From Paenibacillus aceris (GTDB lineage Bacteria > Bacillota > Bacilli > Paenibacillales > NBRC-103111), in NCBI RefSeq assembly GCF_017874035.1, contig NZ_JAGGKV010000014.1:124001-188000 (forward strand): a stretch of DNA of 64,000 bases. The letters run 5' to 3'. The notes under the pieces were generated by a model. The model worked only from the letters and a program-made list of their open reading frames with translations. It was not told the DNA's origin and did no database searches. Positions within the stretch are counted from its first letter, which is position 1. Each line of letters starts with the position of its first letter. This document shows positions 9,073 through 18,985 of the stretch, in pieces. The position numbers and the translations under genes are program-made.

Positions 9073-10248
9073 CTCCGACTGCCGCTCGAAAGCTTCCGTG
9101 CTTTTGCCAGAGAAATACGGGACCACTAATGCGCAGACAAGCGCCAGCAATATCAAAATAATAAACGCTCCTCCACGAATCTCCTTTACCGATAAAGCCA
9201 GTATAAGCAAAAGTATTCTGGACGCATTCAAAAAGCATTCCCGCCACAAGAATATACGAGCTTGCTGTATGGCTGTTTGCTTCGTAATAATTCTGAACTG
9301 CCTTGTGTTCCAAACCGTGCCAAAATAGAACATGCCGATTGTCGTTAAAATATTGGAAATGATGAGTATGGGCGCTTTAGGCAGCAGCGGCAGAAGAATG
9401 CCGACCGAAACAAAAATCATCCCGATGGCGAGCCAGATCCCCTCCCGTATCTTTAACCTTCTATATAACATCATAGCCCCGATGGCGAAGCAGGCATAAA
9501 GCACATTAAGCATTGCAATGACCAATTTGTCTTCCGACACTGAAAAGGTAAATACTAATGCAAACAACACTTGGAACTGCAAAAATATACCTGCTGCCAA
9601 TAGAGACGGAACCATCCATCGCAAACCACTGGTGGAAAAAACGTGCCGAAATTGTATGCCCTGAAATAATCGCTCCGACTCGCCGGCAAGGGTAATCGAC
9701 GGAATATAGAACGAAACGGTCAGCAGCAAAGCCACAAACAAAAACATCAATAAAAAGGAGCCTGAATAGCCAATCCATTTGATAATGAGCGCGAAAGCGA
9801 TCGGATTAATGATGGAGACGAGCTGATTGATAATGTTGGCGATCGAGAAATATTGCTCGAAATCCTTCCCTTTTCCATACACGCTCAACGTAATATTCTG
9901 GGCTGCAGCATAAAATCCCCACATGATGCCGATGGGAATGGCAATAATGGTAATCCATAGCAGTCGATTATCCAGCTCCAGGACCGACAAAAGCAGGAAA
10001 ACGACTCCGCCGCAGAACGCATTCGTACGAATCAAGACACGCGTCGTGTAGCTGGTTAGCAGTCTAGAACCAATCGCAAATGCAAATGTCCACGTAATGA
10101 ACATGATGAGATTGAACCAAACCACCTCGGAGATATTGTTGTTCTTCTCCCAAATAAATAAATTGACGAAAATACCAATGTAGTTAAATATGACCGTTGA
10201 TGCTGCATTCATGAGCAGCAATCGCTTCATTTGACCACTAATACGCAT
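9070..10248 (-). CDS. Major facilitator superfamily transporter
   Basis: This 392-residue integral membrane protein has about 12 predicted hydrophobic segments in two six-helix halves, split by a loop around residues 190-205. It resembles MFS proteins that sit next to carbohydrate loci, but no substrate-defining motif is recognised. The C-terminal tail is short and charged. The start is uncertain: the first ATG has only a weak Shine-Dalgarno, and a second ATG seven codons in (MKRLLL) is preceded by GTGG. It is divergent from the kinase-like gene at 10462; a minus-strand TATAAT lies at 10400-10405. Confidence 0.85.
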   Translation of the reverse strand: MRISGQMKRLLLMNAASTVIFNYIGIFVNLFIWEKNNNISEVVWFNLIMFITWTFAFAIGSRLLTSYTTRVLIRTNAFCGGVVFLLLSVLELDNRLLWITIIAIPIGIMWGFYAAAQNITLSVYGKGKDFEQYFSIANIINQLVSIINPIAFALIIKWIGYSGSFLLMFLFVALLLTVSFYIPSITLAGESERLFQGIQFRHVFSTSGLRWMVPSLLAAGIFLQFQVLFALVFTFSVSEDKLVIAMLNVLYACFAIGAMMLYRRLKIREGIWLAIGMIFVSVGILLPLLPKAPILIISNILTTIGMFYFGTVWNTRQFRIITKQTAIQQARIFLWRECFLNASRILLLILALSVKEIRGGAFIILILLALVCALVVPYFSGKSTEAFERQSE

Positions 10249-10461
10249 TTCTTTCAGCCGCCTTCACAAATCTGATAACCACGCCATTAAAATTCGATCA
10301 CGGCTATTTGAATTCCTCTATTCAAAAGCATGACCGACGTCGTATCCTCCTGCTTGCTCGAGTGGGAACTATGATCCTCTATTTCCCAATGGCACAATCA
10401 TTATATCACCTTCTACCCATTCATAGTGGTAAACTATTACACAAAGGGAGGAGGAGTAAGT

Positions 10462-11343
10462 ATGACTGGTTTGCTCGATGCGGCATTACGAATATTGCAT
10501 GTGGATAAGAAAGATATCGAAATGTTAGGAAGTGGATTCGAAAGTCTCGTTATTGAACGGAAAGACGGAATGATCTTTCGGATTGCTAAAACCGTAGAAT
10601 GCGCCCAAAAATATACAATCGAGTTTAAGATATTACCTCAGATCCGTGAATGCCTAGAAATTGAGATACCGCTGCCTCTTTCATGTATGCACGATCCGTC
10701 TATCCATCCTTCAGGAATCATGAGTTATAAAAAATTGAAGGGGACCCCTCTTCATCCGGATTTGCTCACTTCCCAAAATCTAAAAGTTATCGCCAAACAA
10801 CTTGCTGCATTTATCATTCATTTACATCAAATACCTATCCGCCCCTTAGTCAACCATTGTCCACAAGAATCAAATAATAAAGAATTCATTCAGAGATTAC
10901 GTGAAGAAACTTTAGAAATATTAACCCGGGCTTTAACTGTAAAAGAGCTCCAGAAACTAGCTAGCTGGTGGGAGGAAGCCTTGGAGGATCATACGTTCTT
11001 TTCTCACCGTTTCGTTTTGTGCCATGGAGATTTGTGGTATGAAAATATTTTGGTCGATGATTCATGCACAAGGATAACGGGAATTATCGACTTTAGTCAT
11101 ATGGTGATTGGCGACCCTGCCAAAGATTTGGCAACACAACATTATCTGGGTAATGACTTTTATAATCAACTGCTAAGTGAGTATAAACACGCATTTCCAG
11201 AAGATTCTACGATTGAACATAGGGTCCAAAGACATCTAGAACTGCGTGAATTAGGTGGATTATTGCACGCTCTTAAACATGATACCTCCGAAATTGAAGA
11301 TGCCATATCCAAAATAAGAGGCGTCATTTTTCAAATGCATTAG
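10462..11343 (+). CDS. Aminoglycoside phosphotransferase-family kinase
   Basis: This 293-residue soluble protein has the APH fold. The catalytic loop reads LCHGDLWYENILV and the metal site GIIDFSHMVIGDPAKDLA. The N-terminal glycine-rich loop is MLGSGFESLVIE. The ATG at 10462 follows GGGAGGAGG at good spacing and is chosen over an upstream in-frame ATG. It resembles the macrolide/aminoglycoside phosphotransferase branch (Mph/APH), but the natural substrate cannot be decided. It shares a convergent hairpin region with the giant glycosidase gene. It is not clearly related to the partial APH-like gene at the left edge. Confidence 0.85.
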   Translation: MTGLLDAALRILHVDKKDIEMLGSGFESLVIERKDGMIFRIAKTVECAQKYTIEFKILPQIRECLEIEIPLPLSCMHDPSIHPSGIMSYKKLKGTPLHPDLLTSQNLKVIAKQLAAFIIHLHQIPIRPLVNHCPQESNNKEFIQRLREETLEILTRALTVKELQKLASWWEEALEDHTFFSHRFVLCHGDLWYENILVDDSCTRITGIIDFSHMVIGDPAKDLATQHYLGNDFYNQLLSEYKHAFPEDSTIEHRVQRHLELRELGGLLHALKHDTSEIEDAISKIRGVIFQMH

Positions 11344-11372
11344 GCCGGAGTTTCCGATCCTGGGACACATGC

Positions 11373-11411
11373 AAAAAGACTGCTTCCCAGTTCATTACCG
11401 GGAAACAGTCT
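11373..11411 (-). terminator. Terminator of operon B (convergent gap)
   Basis: An imperfect 12-bp stem (11377-11388 with 11400-11411) is followed by five T residues on the minus strand. It ends the giant glycosidase transcript. Confidence 0.8.
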
Positions 11412-11417
11412 TGCTTA

Positions 11418-14400
11418 CTAATTCATTAAAAAGAGCCTGAAAATGATCGTTGCGGCCTGCGCTCTGGATGCACGGTCTTTGGGTGCAAATCTTCCATCCT
11501 CCATGCCACCCACAATTCCCGCAGCTTGAATGGCCTCGACTTCCGCCTTCGCATAATCTGCGATCTGCGCCTGATCTTTAAACGGTGCGGAATGGCTGCC
11601 AGATGCGAGCGTCAAATTCAACTGCCGGATAACCCGATAAACCATCACTGCCATATCCTCACGGCTTATAGGATCGTTCACGCCGAATGAGCCGTCCTCT
11701 TTGCCTTGTACGATGCCAAGCTTCTGTGCACTGGCAATTGCGTTCGTGTACCATTCTCCCTCTTGAACGTCCGTGAAGGCAGCAGTTGCTTTCACATCCG
11801 ACAGATCAAAGGTGTCGATCAGCATCTTAATGAAGGCTGCGCGGGTTACATCGCCGTTCGGATTGAACAGACCGTTGCCTATTCCGTTGATCGCGCCTCT
11901 TGCGGCTAGAGCTTGAATACTCTCTTCCGCCCATGCGGTTTGAGCCGTATCTGTGAATGCCGTCTTGACATAAGCGGCCGCATATTGGCTAAAGTGGTTG
12001 GCTATGAATTCAACCTGGCCAGTTGCCGCATTGTACTTGCCGTTCTTCACGACTTCGATCTGGCCTGAAGCGTTGATGTAATATACGATGATGCTGCCTG
12101 ACTTGTCTCCCGCCTTCATTGTGTACGGGATGCCGACTTGCACAGCACTGCCGTTAAAATTGCTAATTTTGTTGCCATCGATACTCAGGCTGAAATCATA
12201 GACAGCATTACCGTTTAACCGCTCCTGCACGCTTGCTGGAAGCCTCGCTGTGTCAACAGCTGTAACGGAAAGCTGAATCATGGATGCCGCGTTGCCACCG
12301 TTTTTGGTAACTAGCTCCGGGCGAACCGATACAGTGGCAAGACCTGTTTCTACACGGATGGTCTTCAGGCCGCTGCTTGCCACGATCTCTTTTGCCGGAA
12401 TATCGACTTTCACCTGCTTCGCGTCAGTGCCTGCTTTCACCAAAATGGAAAGTTGATCACCTGACGTTTTCAGGGCAGATTGGATGTCCTCCGACTTCAC
12501 CGTGACCGCTGCAACGCCATTCGTATTTACAGATGGCTGTACGGTTATTTTACCCGAAATCACAGGTCCTGTTGGTGTGCTAGGCACGCTTGGAGTGTTG
12601 GATGTGCCAGGTAAGCCGGAATCTGTTCTCGAACCGCCTCCGCCTCCACTTCCACCTTCTCCTCCCGTTTCCTGAGACTTCGTCACTGTAATGATTGCTT
12701 CAGCTTCCTTGCCTCCGTCAGCTGTCGTAGCCTTGACGGTTGCCGTTCCTTCTGCCACACCTGTAACTTTGCCGGCATTGTCAACGGAAGCAACCGCCGG
12801 ATCGCTTGAGGACCATGTAACTTCATCATTGCTAACGAATTCCGGTTGGAATTTAACCTTCAAGATATCTGATGAACCTACTTTTAACGAATGCGCAGCC
12901 GGATCTAAGCTAATGCCCGATACCGCTACGTAAGCGCCAGGAGTTGCAAAGAAGGTGACATAACTATCAATCATACCGTCTTTGGTCGTAATGGCCCGAA
13001 TGACATTCGCTGTCGTAACGGCAATTGGCGCCGCATAAATTGCGCTGTCTTTTGTCGGCAGTGTGCCGTCGGTCGTATAACGAATCGTTGCGCCTTCAAC
13101 ATCGGTCGTGAGTGTCACTAACTTGGCAGTGGCGCTCACCATAGGAGCCTTCGCTTTCACAAGCACAACTTCAGGTGTGCCCGGCTCAAGCGAGAAGGAG
13201 TCAAAGTTGAAACCATCTCCTGTATCCACGAGGCGGAGCGTTTGAACGCCTGCATTCAGCTTGACGACGACGGAAGCTTCTTGATAAGTTCCCCAGCCTC
13301 CTGTGGATGCTAAAACGGCAGTTCCTAGAGTCGTTCCATTCGACAACACGGAAGCGGAAACACCGTTTTGCGGCGTTGCATAACGCAGACGTAATTTGTA
13401 GTAGCCGTTCTGCGGCACATCAATTACATAATCGAAGTTCGTTCCAGCCGTCGTATACCCCAGGTTGTTCATACCGCTGCCGTATTGAATGACCTGCTGA
13501 CCTGCCGCAGCGAAGCTTTCGGCTTCTACCCGGATCACACCGTCACTGCCCGCTGCTTGAGCGGCAACAGGTTCAAAAGCGATGTTTTGCAAATCAAAGG
13601 CCCCGCTGTTGCCCTGAATACGAAGGAATTGTTCTCCGGCAGGCAGTTGAACGGATAGGCGTGCGCCAACCGCTGCCGTGGATCCAGACAATCCCGGAAT
13701 TACATAAGAGCCGAGTGTATCGCCGTTTTCATTTTGCAGCAGGAATCCGCCGCCGTTCGGGGAAACAACTTTCAGGGTCACGGCATATTTGCCAGAGAAA
13801 GGCGCCTTAATCTTGAATTGCGCCCAATCGTTCACGTTAATGCCGGTCAATTTGGCATTGGCTGTGTCAGCTCCGCTAATGGCTACTCCTGATAACTGGT
13901 AATAATCATTAGCGGTTACCGGTCCTGGCAAAATGTCAGTTGCTGCTGTTTTATGGCCTGTTCCGGTCAGCTTGATGCTACCCGTCAAGGTCTGTCCGGC
14001 CCCTGCGCCCGAATAGGTAGCTGCCGTAACTGTCAAAGGTGTATTGATGTAATACGGCTTCGTGCTGTCCCACCTCAATTGAACGCCTGCTTGCGCCGCT
14101 CCGACATAGGTGACGGTCCCCAATGTAATTCCCATGGAAGCCGCTTCAGATCCGAGCGTAATGGCTCCCAGTTTCGTCCCGTACGTCAAACCGGTGACCG
14201 TAAGGCTGATGTCTTTTTTATCAACATTATAAGGAAGTGAATCCGGAGCAATCGTCATAACGACCGGCTCTTTCTGTTCCAAAACGATTCGGTTCCATTT
14301 ATACGTCACTGCTGACTTTGCTGGAATTTGCGCTGCCACTTGAGTGCCGTCGCTTACAAGCTTAAAGGTTTGCACGGTATCCGTTTGATTGACAACGATG

Positions 14401-17400
14401 GAAACAATCGTTTTCTTGTCAGGGCTCATGAAGGAAACGTTCGTTACGTGATCCTTAGAGCCATACGTGCTGTCAATGCGGATATAGTCCGGTTTGACGA
14501 ACTTCGAATAGTTGCCCAGCATGTAATATTCCGGTGTCAGCCAATAGTTGTTCGGATTGCTGGAATCCTGAATGACCATCGTCGGATCCGGTGTGCCGAC
14601 CCATTGATGCGTGGCGATGTCGCTATCGAGCATAATCACCCAGGAATTGTAGCTCTTCGCCCAGTTTCGGAAATACTGCGCCATTCGGTCTGCGCCCGCA
14701 GTTCCCCAAATCGCCCGTTCCGTGAGATATATGTTTTCGCCCGGATACAGGTCGTGCAGCTGCGACATCATGGAAGGATCGCCGCCATAATCATGGAAAG
14801 CTGTCCCGTCAACGGCATCCCGGTTAGCAGCATCAGCCAGCAGCGGAGCCGGATAATTCATCGTGTCGCTAAAGTTGTGATCGAAAATCCAGATTTTCAC
14901 ATCAAGGCCGGCAGCCGCCAGCTTCTGATGCAGCAGCTTGCTAAGCTCGGCTTCCTGCTGCCAAGGCATTTTGGTGCTTGGATATTCGATTTCCAGCAGC
15001 GGCTCATTTTGCAGAGTCATCGCCGAAATGTTGATGCCTTGTGCTTTGTACGCTTGAATGAATTTCACATAGTAATCGGCCAAAACCGGCAAATATTCGT
15101 TTTTCACAGAGCCTTTGATCATGCTGTCCGTTGTTTTCATCCAACCTGGAGGACTCCATGGCGATGCAAAAAACTTCATGTCCGGATTAATCGCCACAAT
15201 CTTCTTCAGCACCGGGATAATGCCGTAGTCGATATCTTTTTGAATCGAGAAATGAGTGAGCGATGGATCCGTTTGACCTGCCGGCATGTCGTCGTACGAA
15301 TAAAATTGACGAGATGTGAAATCGGCCGTCCCGATCGTAACCCGGGTCATGCTCATGCCGATTCCGGCTATCGGACTCACGAGCTTGGTCAACAGCTCAT
15401 TTTGTTTGGCATCAGACATCTTCGTAATATTAAAAATCGTTGACTCCTCCATAGATGATCCCATTCCGGTCATCGTCTGGTACTGTTTATTCGGATCGAT
15501 ATTGATCGTTGTCGCGTAAACGTCGTTACCGACGGTAGTCAGGTCAAGACTTGCCTGCGGAGTCAACTGCTTCGTCTCGTCGCCTGGCTTCCACTGCGGC
15601 GTATAATACCACGCTTGGCTTTGGGAGTTGCGTTCGCTGGAAAGCCAGCTTTGCACTGCGCCTTGGCCTCCCGCAACGGGGGCTTGGGGCGAAATGGCGC
15701 TACCGCCGTTATTCCCAGGCTGAACGGGGGCCGGACTAAATCCGGTGGAGCCGAACCAGTTGAAGTTCAAGCCTCCTTTCATAAACTGCAGCTTCACCTT
15801 TTGAACACCGGCCGTAAGATTGACCCCTTTGACCGTTGCTGTCTTCCAGCTCTGCCAACCGCCTGTGTAGCCCACTCCCGTCAGTTCTCCAAGCGTTGCG
15901 CCGGCTGCGTTCAGCATCTGAATGCCGGAGTCCGTAATGGTGGCTTCTCCTCCTGCGTAACGGAAGTCCACGTCATAAGTTCCCGCCTTCGGAACGTTGA
16001 TCATATATTCGAGCCAGGCACCGGCGCTTGTGTAGCCGATATCCTGTCCGCCGCCGGCGTCAGAAGTGCTCTCCGCTTTTAAACCATCCGACTTCGCGGT
16101 GTAGTTCTCTGCTTCCACTTTCACATACGGATCTTTTTGCCCTGGTTTCTCCGGCATAACAGGCAATACAGGTGTTTGTTCTGCTTTCGCAAGCCCATAT
16201 CCGTAATTAAACAACACATATTTGGGATCCAGATTGGATTGTCCCGCTACTGGATTGGTATAAGCTTCCGTATAGTAAGGCCAACGAACCGGCAATTTGC
16301 CCGTAAAGTCCTTATTGCCGAATAGAACATCGGCTACCCCCTGCCCTTCCGTGCCCGGCAGCCAAGCTTCTACTAGCCCTGCCCAATCGTTCAAACGATC
16401 GCCGATCATCATAGGACGTCCGGAGACAAGAACGGCAATCGTCGGCACGCCGGAAGCCTTGACATTATCGAGTGTCATCAAATCTTCCGAGTCCAACTGC
16501 AGCTTATTCAATCCGTCGCCGTTACTTTCAGCATAAGGCGCCTCGCCGACGAACACGATCGCGACATCGTTGCCTACCGCCCCACGGCCGTGCTTGTTGT
16601 AGGTGACGCTCTTCGTGCTGCCAACCACTTCCTGAATCCCCTGCAGAATCGTCGTTCCCGTCGTGATATTGCCCTTCGCTCCCTGCCAGGTGATGGACCA
16701 ACCACCGGATTGCAGGCCGATATCGGTCGCACTTTTACCTGCTACGAAGATTTTCTTCATCCCTGACAGCTGCGACAGAATCGGCGAACCGCCTAACTTA
16801 TCGTTTTTGAGCAGGACTAGCGATTCGCTAACCGCCTTGCGAGCTAACGCACGGTGGTCGGCGGAGCCGAACGTTCCAGCGAGACTGCTGTCCGTCATTG
16901 GGTGTTCAAATACGCCCGACTCGAACTTCACACGCAGAATGCGGGTAACCGCATCATCGATGCGAGTCCCTGTAATGCCGCCTTCGTTCACCAGCGCTTT
17001 CAAGTTCACAATCGTATTTTTCCAGTCCGTAGGCATCATCATCATATCAACACCCGCGTTAACCGCAACGCGAATCTGGTTCTTTAATCCGCTGACCGCA
17101 TTGCCGTCCCAATCTTTCGTAATCTGCTGAACAGCATTATAGTCGGAAATGACAAAGCCGGTGAAGCCCAGCTGGCCTACGCCCGTTCCTTTCAAGACAT
17201 CCGTCAACAACCGCTTGTTGGCATGCATCTTCAGCCCTTGAATGCTGCTGTAGGATGCCATGACCGTACGTGCACCGGCATCAATTGCCGCTTTGTATAT
17301 CGGCAAATCCAAAGCGGTAACCTGCTCTTCCGTCATCCCGGTCACATTGCCCTGATTCACCCCGCCTTCCGTCAAGCCTTCGCCGAAGAAATGCTTGGCC

Positions 17401-18110
17401 GTGGCTACGACACGATCGGTGTTTTTCAACTTGCCTCTTGTCTCACCTTGCATCCCACGGATGAAAGCGGCGCCCATCTCGCCGACAAGCTCCTGTTGAT
17501 CGCCGAATCCTTCGTACGTTCGGCCCCACATGATGTTTTGCGGATCGGCAATCGTCGGCGAGAACGCCCAATTCGTTCCGGCCGCTTTGATTTCTTGGGC
17601 GGCGGCAGTTCCGATTTGCTCGACCAGAGCCGTGTCCCGCGTTGCGCCTAATCCGATATTGTGCGGAAAAAGCGTTGCGCCAAGCAGGTTGCTGTTCCCG
17701 TGAATGGCATCGACGCCATATAGGATCGGGATGCCAAGAGGCGTGGATAGCGCCCCGGCCTGGTAAGCGTCAACGAGGGAAGCCCACTTCTCGCGTGTGC
17801 TGTCCGATTGTTTGCCACCCGGGAAAGAGCCGCCACCGCTTAGCACAGAGCCCAAATAATATTTCTGCACATCATCCGGTGTAACCGATGCCCGCTCGGC
17901 CTGAACCATTTGACCGACCTTTTCGTCAAGTGACATCCGGGAGAGCAAATCCGCGACCCGCTCCTCAACCGGTTTGGAGCTGTTCCAATAAGCGGCAAGT
18001 TCCGCCGAAGCCGGCGAGTCGTTATTTGCGAACGCCGTAAAGCTAGATAATGATGAGCTGATCATAATACCAGCCGACAATAAGGATAACTTTCGTTTCC
18101 ACATGCTCAT
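11418..18110 (-). CDS. Giant cell-surface glycosidase: GH3 + CBM6 + GH30 + CBMs + Ig-like + three SLH
   Basis: This is a 2230-residue secreted enzyme. In order: a signal peptide (1-29, ending AFA); a GH3 domain (about 35-640, nucleophile Asp323 in FVISDYNA); a CBM6-type domain (about 660-790); a GH30 domain (about 857-1280, acid/base Glu1036 in MTLQNEP, nucleophile Glu1131 in IYLTERAIWG); an Ig-like and a carbohydrate-binding-like segment (about 1290-1515); a second CBM6 (about 1522-1643); a chitobiase-C-terminal-like domain (about 1657-1717); a Big_2 Ig-like domain (about 1723-1810); a Gly/Ser/Pro linker; a beta-rich domain; and three SLH repeats (about 2047-2230) that would anchor it to the secondary cell-wall polymer. 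The start has GAGGAGG upstream. It is the last gene of the importer operon, so its released sugars are probably the importer's ligand. GH30 with GH3 suggests a beta-glucan (for example beta-1,6-glucan) or xylan-type substrate; this is inference. Confidence 0.9.
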   Translation of the reverse strand: MSMWKRKLSLLSAGIMISSSLSSFTAFANNDSPASAELAAYWNSSKPVEERVADLLSRMSLDEKVGQMVQAERASVTPDDVQKYYLGSVLSGGGSFPGGKQSDSTREKWASLVDAYQAGALSTPLGIPILYGVDAIHGNSNLLGATLFPHNIGLGATRDTALVEQIGTAAAQEIKAAGTNWAFSPTIADPQNIMWGRTYEGFGDQQELVGEMGAAFIRGMQGETRGKLKNTDRVVATAKHFFGEGLTEGGVNQGNVTGMTEEQVTALDLPIYKAAIDAGARTVMASYSSIQGLKMHANKRLLTDVLKGTGVGQLGFTGFVISDYNAVQQITKDWDGNAVSGLKNQIRVAVNAGVDMMMMPTDWKNTIVNLKALVNEGGITGTRIDDAVTRILRVKFESGVFEHPMTDSSLAGTFGSADHRALARKAVSESLVLLKNDKLGGSPILSQLSGMKKIFVAGKSATDIGLQSGGWSITWQGAKGNITTGTTILQGIQEVVGSTKSVTYNKHGRGAVGNDVAIVFVGEAPYAESNGDGLNKLQLDSEDLMTLDNVKASGVPTIAVLVSGRPMMIGDRLNDWAGLVEAWLPGTEGQGVADVLFGNKDFTGKLPVRWPYYTEAYTNPVAGQSNLDPKYVLFNYGYGLAKAEQTPVLPVMPEKPGQKDPYVKVEAENYTAKSDGLKAESTSDAGGGQDIGYTSAGAWLEYMINVPKAGTYDVDFRYAGGEATITDSGIQMLNAAGATLGELTGVGYTGGWQSWKTATVKGVNLTAGVQKVKLQFMKGGLNFNWFGSTGFSPAPVQPGNNGGSAISPQAPVAGGQGAVQSWLSSERNSQSQAWYYTPQWKPGDETKQLTPQASLDLTTVGNDVYATTINIDPNKQYQTMTGMGSSMEESTIFNITKMSDAKQNELLTKLVSPIAGIGMSMTRVTIGTADFTSRQFYSYDDMPAGQTDPSLTHFSIQKDIDYGIIPVLKKIVAINPDMKFFASPWSPPGWMKTTDSMIKGSVKNEYLPVLADYYVKFIQAYKAQGINISAMTLQNEPLLEIEYPSTKMPWQQEAELSKLLHQKLAAAGLDVKIWIFDHNFSDTMNYPAPLLADAANRDAVDGTAFHDYGGDPSMMSQLHDLYPGENIYLTERAIWGTAGADRMAQYFRNWAKSYNSWVIMLDSDIATHQWVGTPDPTMVIQDSSNPNNYWLTPEYYMLGNYSKFVKPDYIRIDSTYGSKDHVTNVSFMSPDKKTIVSIVVNQTDTVQTFKLVSDGTQVAAQIPAKSAVTYKWNRIVLEQKEPVVMTIAPDSLPYNVDKKDISLTVTGLTYGTKLGAITLGSEAASMGITLGTVTYVGAAQAGVQLRWDSTKPYYINTPLTVTAATYSGAGAGQTLTGSIKLTGTGHKTAATDILPGPVTANDYYQLSGVAISGADTANAKLTGINVNDWAQFKIKAPFSGKYAVTLKVVSPNGGGFLLQNENGDTLGSYVIPGLSGSTAAVGARLSVQLPAGEQFLRIQGNSGAFDLQNIAFEPVAAQAAGSDGVIRVEAESFAAAGQQVIQYGSGMNNLGYTTAGTNFDYVIDVPQNGYYKLRLRYATPQNGVSASVLSNGTTLGTAVLASTGGWGTYQEASVVVKLNAGVQTLRLVDTGDGFNFDSFSLEPGTPEVVLVKAKAPMVSATAKLVTLTTDVEGATIRYTTDGTLPTKDSAIYAAPIAVTTANVIRAITTKDGMIDSYVTFFATPGAYVAVSGISLDPAAHSLKVGSSDILKVKFQPEFVSNDEVTWSSSDPAVASVDNAGKVTGVAEGTATVKATTADGGKEAEAIITVTKSQETGGEGGSGGGGGSRTDSGLPGTSNTPSVPSTPTGPVISGKITVQPSVNTNGVAAVTVKSEDIQSALKTSGDQLSILVKAGTDAKQVKVDIPAKEIVASSGLKTIRVETGLATVSVRPELVTKNGGNAASMIQLSVTAVDTARLPASVQERLNGNAVYDFSLSIDGNKISNFNGSAVQVGIPYTMKAGDKSGSIIVYYINASGQIEVVKNGKYNAATGQVEFIANHFSQYAAAYVKTAFTDTAQTAWAEESIQALAARGAINGIGNGLFNPNGDVTRAAFIKMLIDTFDLSDVKATAAFTDVQEGEWYTNAIASAQKLGIVQGKEDGSFGVNDPISREDMAVMVYRVIRQLNLTLASGSHSAPFKDQAQIADYAKAEVEAIQAAGIVGGMEDGRFAPKDRASRAQAATIIFRLFLMN

Positions 18111-18153
18111 GTATTTCCTCCTCTATAGTCATAAAGCTCATAAAGCGCCTGCA

Positions 18154-18984
18154 TTAGCCTTTCACTGCACCTGCTGTGACGCCCCTCGTGATTTGATCCG
18201 TGAATAGCAGATAAATCAATATAGACGGAATCGCAATGATAGCCAACACGGCAAATTGAGCCCCGTAGTTTGAAGAATACTGCCCCATGAAATACACGAC
18301 CGCAAAGGGAAGCGTTCTCAAAGAATCTTTGTCGATATACGTTACCGCCATAATGAATTCGTTCCAACAGCTTAGAAACGCGAGAACCGCTACCGTCGCA
18401 ATAGCCGGCTTCAAAAGCGGCAATATAATTCGGTAAATCATCCCCGGAACGCCCAGTCCATCCATGATCGCAGCTTCTTCCAAAGCCCGCGGAACGGTTT
18501 CCAGAAAACCTGTAATAATGAACATGCTCACCGGAATAGCAAATGCGGCATAGGGCAATATCAGCGATAAGTACGTATTCAAAATGCCCGCCTGCTTGAA
18601 CAAAATAAAGTTAGGCAGCAGTGTGGAGTAGATCGGAATAATCATGCCGACCATAATTAGCGCGAAAGACATGTTGCGCAGCCTCCACTGCATTCTCGTA
18701 AAAGCATAGCCCATCGTAACCGACAGTCCTACGATAAGGACAATGGAGAAGAACGCGACGAGCAAGCTGTTCATGAACAGCATTGTAATGTGAGCGCCCT
18801 TGAAAGCATCCCCATAGTTTTTCCACATCGGCGGATTAGGCCACTTCAATATGCTCGATCCAAAGAAATCCCCGCTTTTCAGAAGTGAAAAGTCAAACAG
18901 CCACACTAGCGGAAACAGCTCCGCCAAAACAAGCACCGTCATAAAAGCGGCGAACAGCACGCCGGCCAACCCTCTGATTTTCAT
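18154..18984 (-). CDS. Sugar ABC transporter permease, MalG type (locus B)
   Basis: This 276-residue CUT1 permease has six membrane segments and the EAA loop EAAIMDGLGVPGMIYRIILP, ending GVTAGAVKG. The ATG at 18982-18984 begins one base after the stop of the preceding permease and has GGTGAG upstream, so translation is coupled. An alternative GTG start lies four codons further up. It works with the MalF-type subunit and the lipoprotein of locus B. The operon has no ATPase. Confidence 0.9.
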   Translation of the reverse strand: MKIRGLAGVLFAAFMTVLVLAELFPLVWLFDFSLLKSGDFFGSSILKWPNPPMWKNYGDAFKGAHITMLFMNSLLVAFFSIVLIVGLSVTMGYAFTRMQWRLRNMSFALIMVGMIIPIYSTLLPNFILFKQAGILNTYLSLILPYAAFAIPVSMFIITGFLETVPRALEEAAIMDGLGVPGMIYRIILPLLKPAIATVAVLAFLSCWNEFIMAVTYIDKDSLRTLPFAVVYFMGQYSSNYGAQFAVLAIIAIPSILIYLLFTDQITRGVTAGAVKG

Positions 18985-18985
18985 C

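Noticed and set aside
10462-11343. Calling the phosphotransferase-like gene an antibiotic-resistance gene
   Set aside because: Only the fold-level motifs are visible; the family includes many non-resistance kinases, and no resistance-specific context is present.
14328-15443. 371-codon open frame on the plus strand inside the giant glycosidase gene
   Set aside because: It lies antisense to the GH30 domain, has no ribosome binding site, and its translation shows no family motif. The minus-strand frame has intact catalytic residues.
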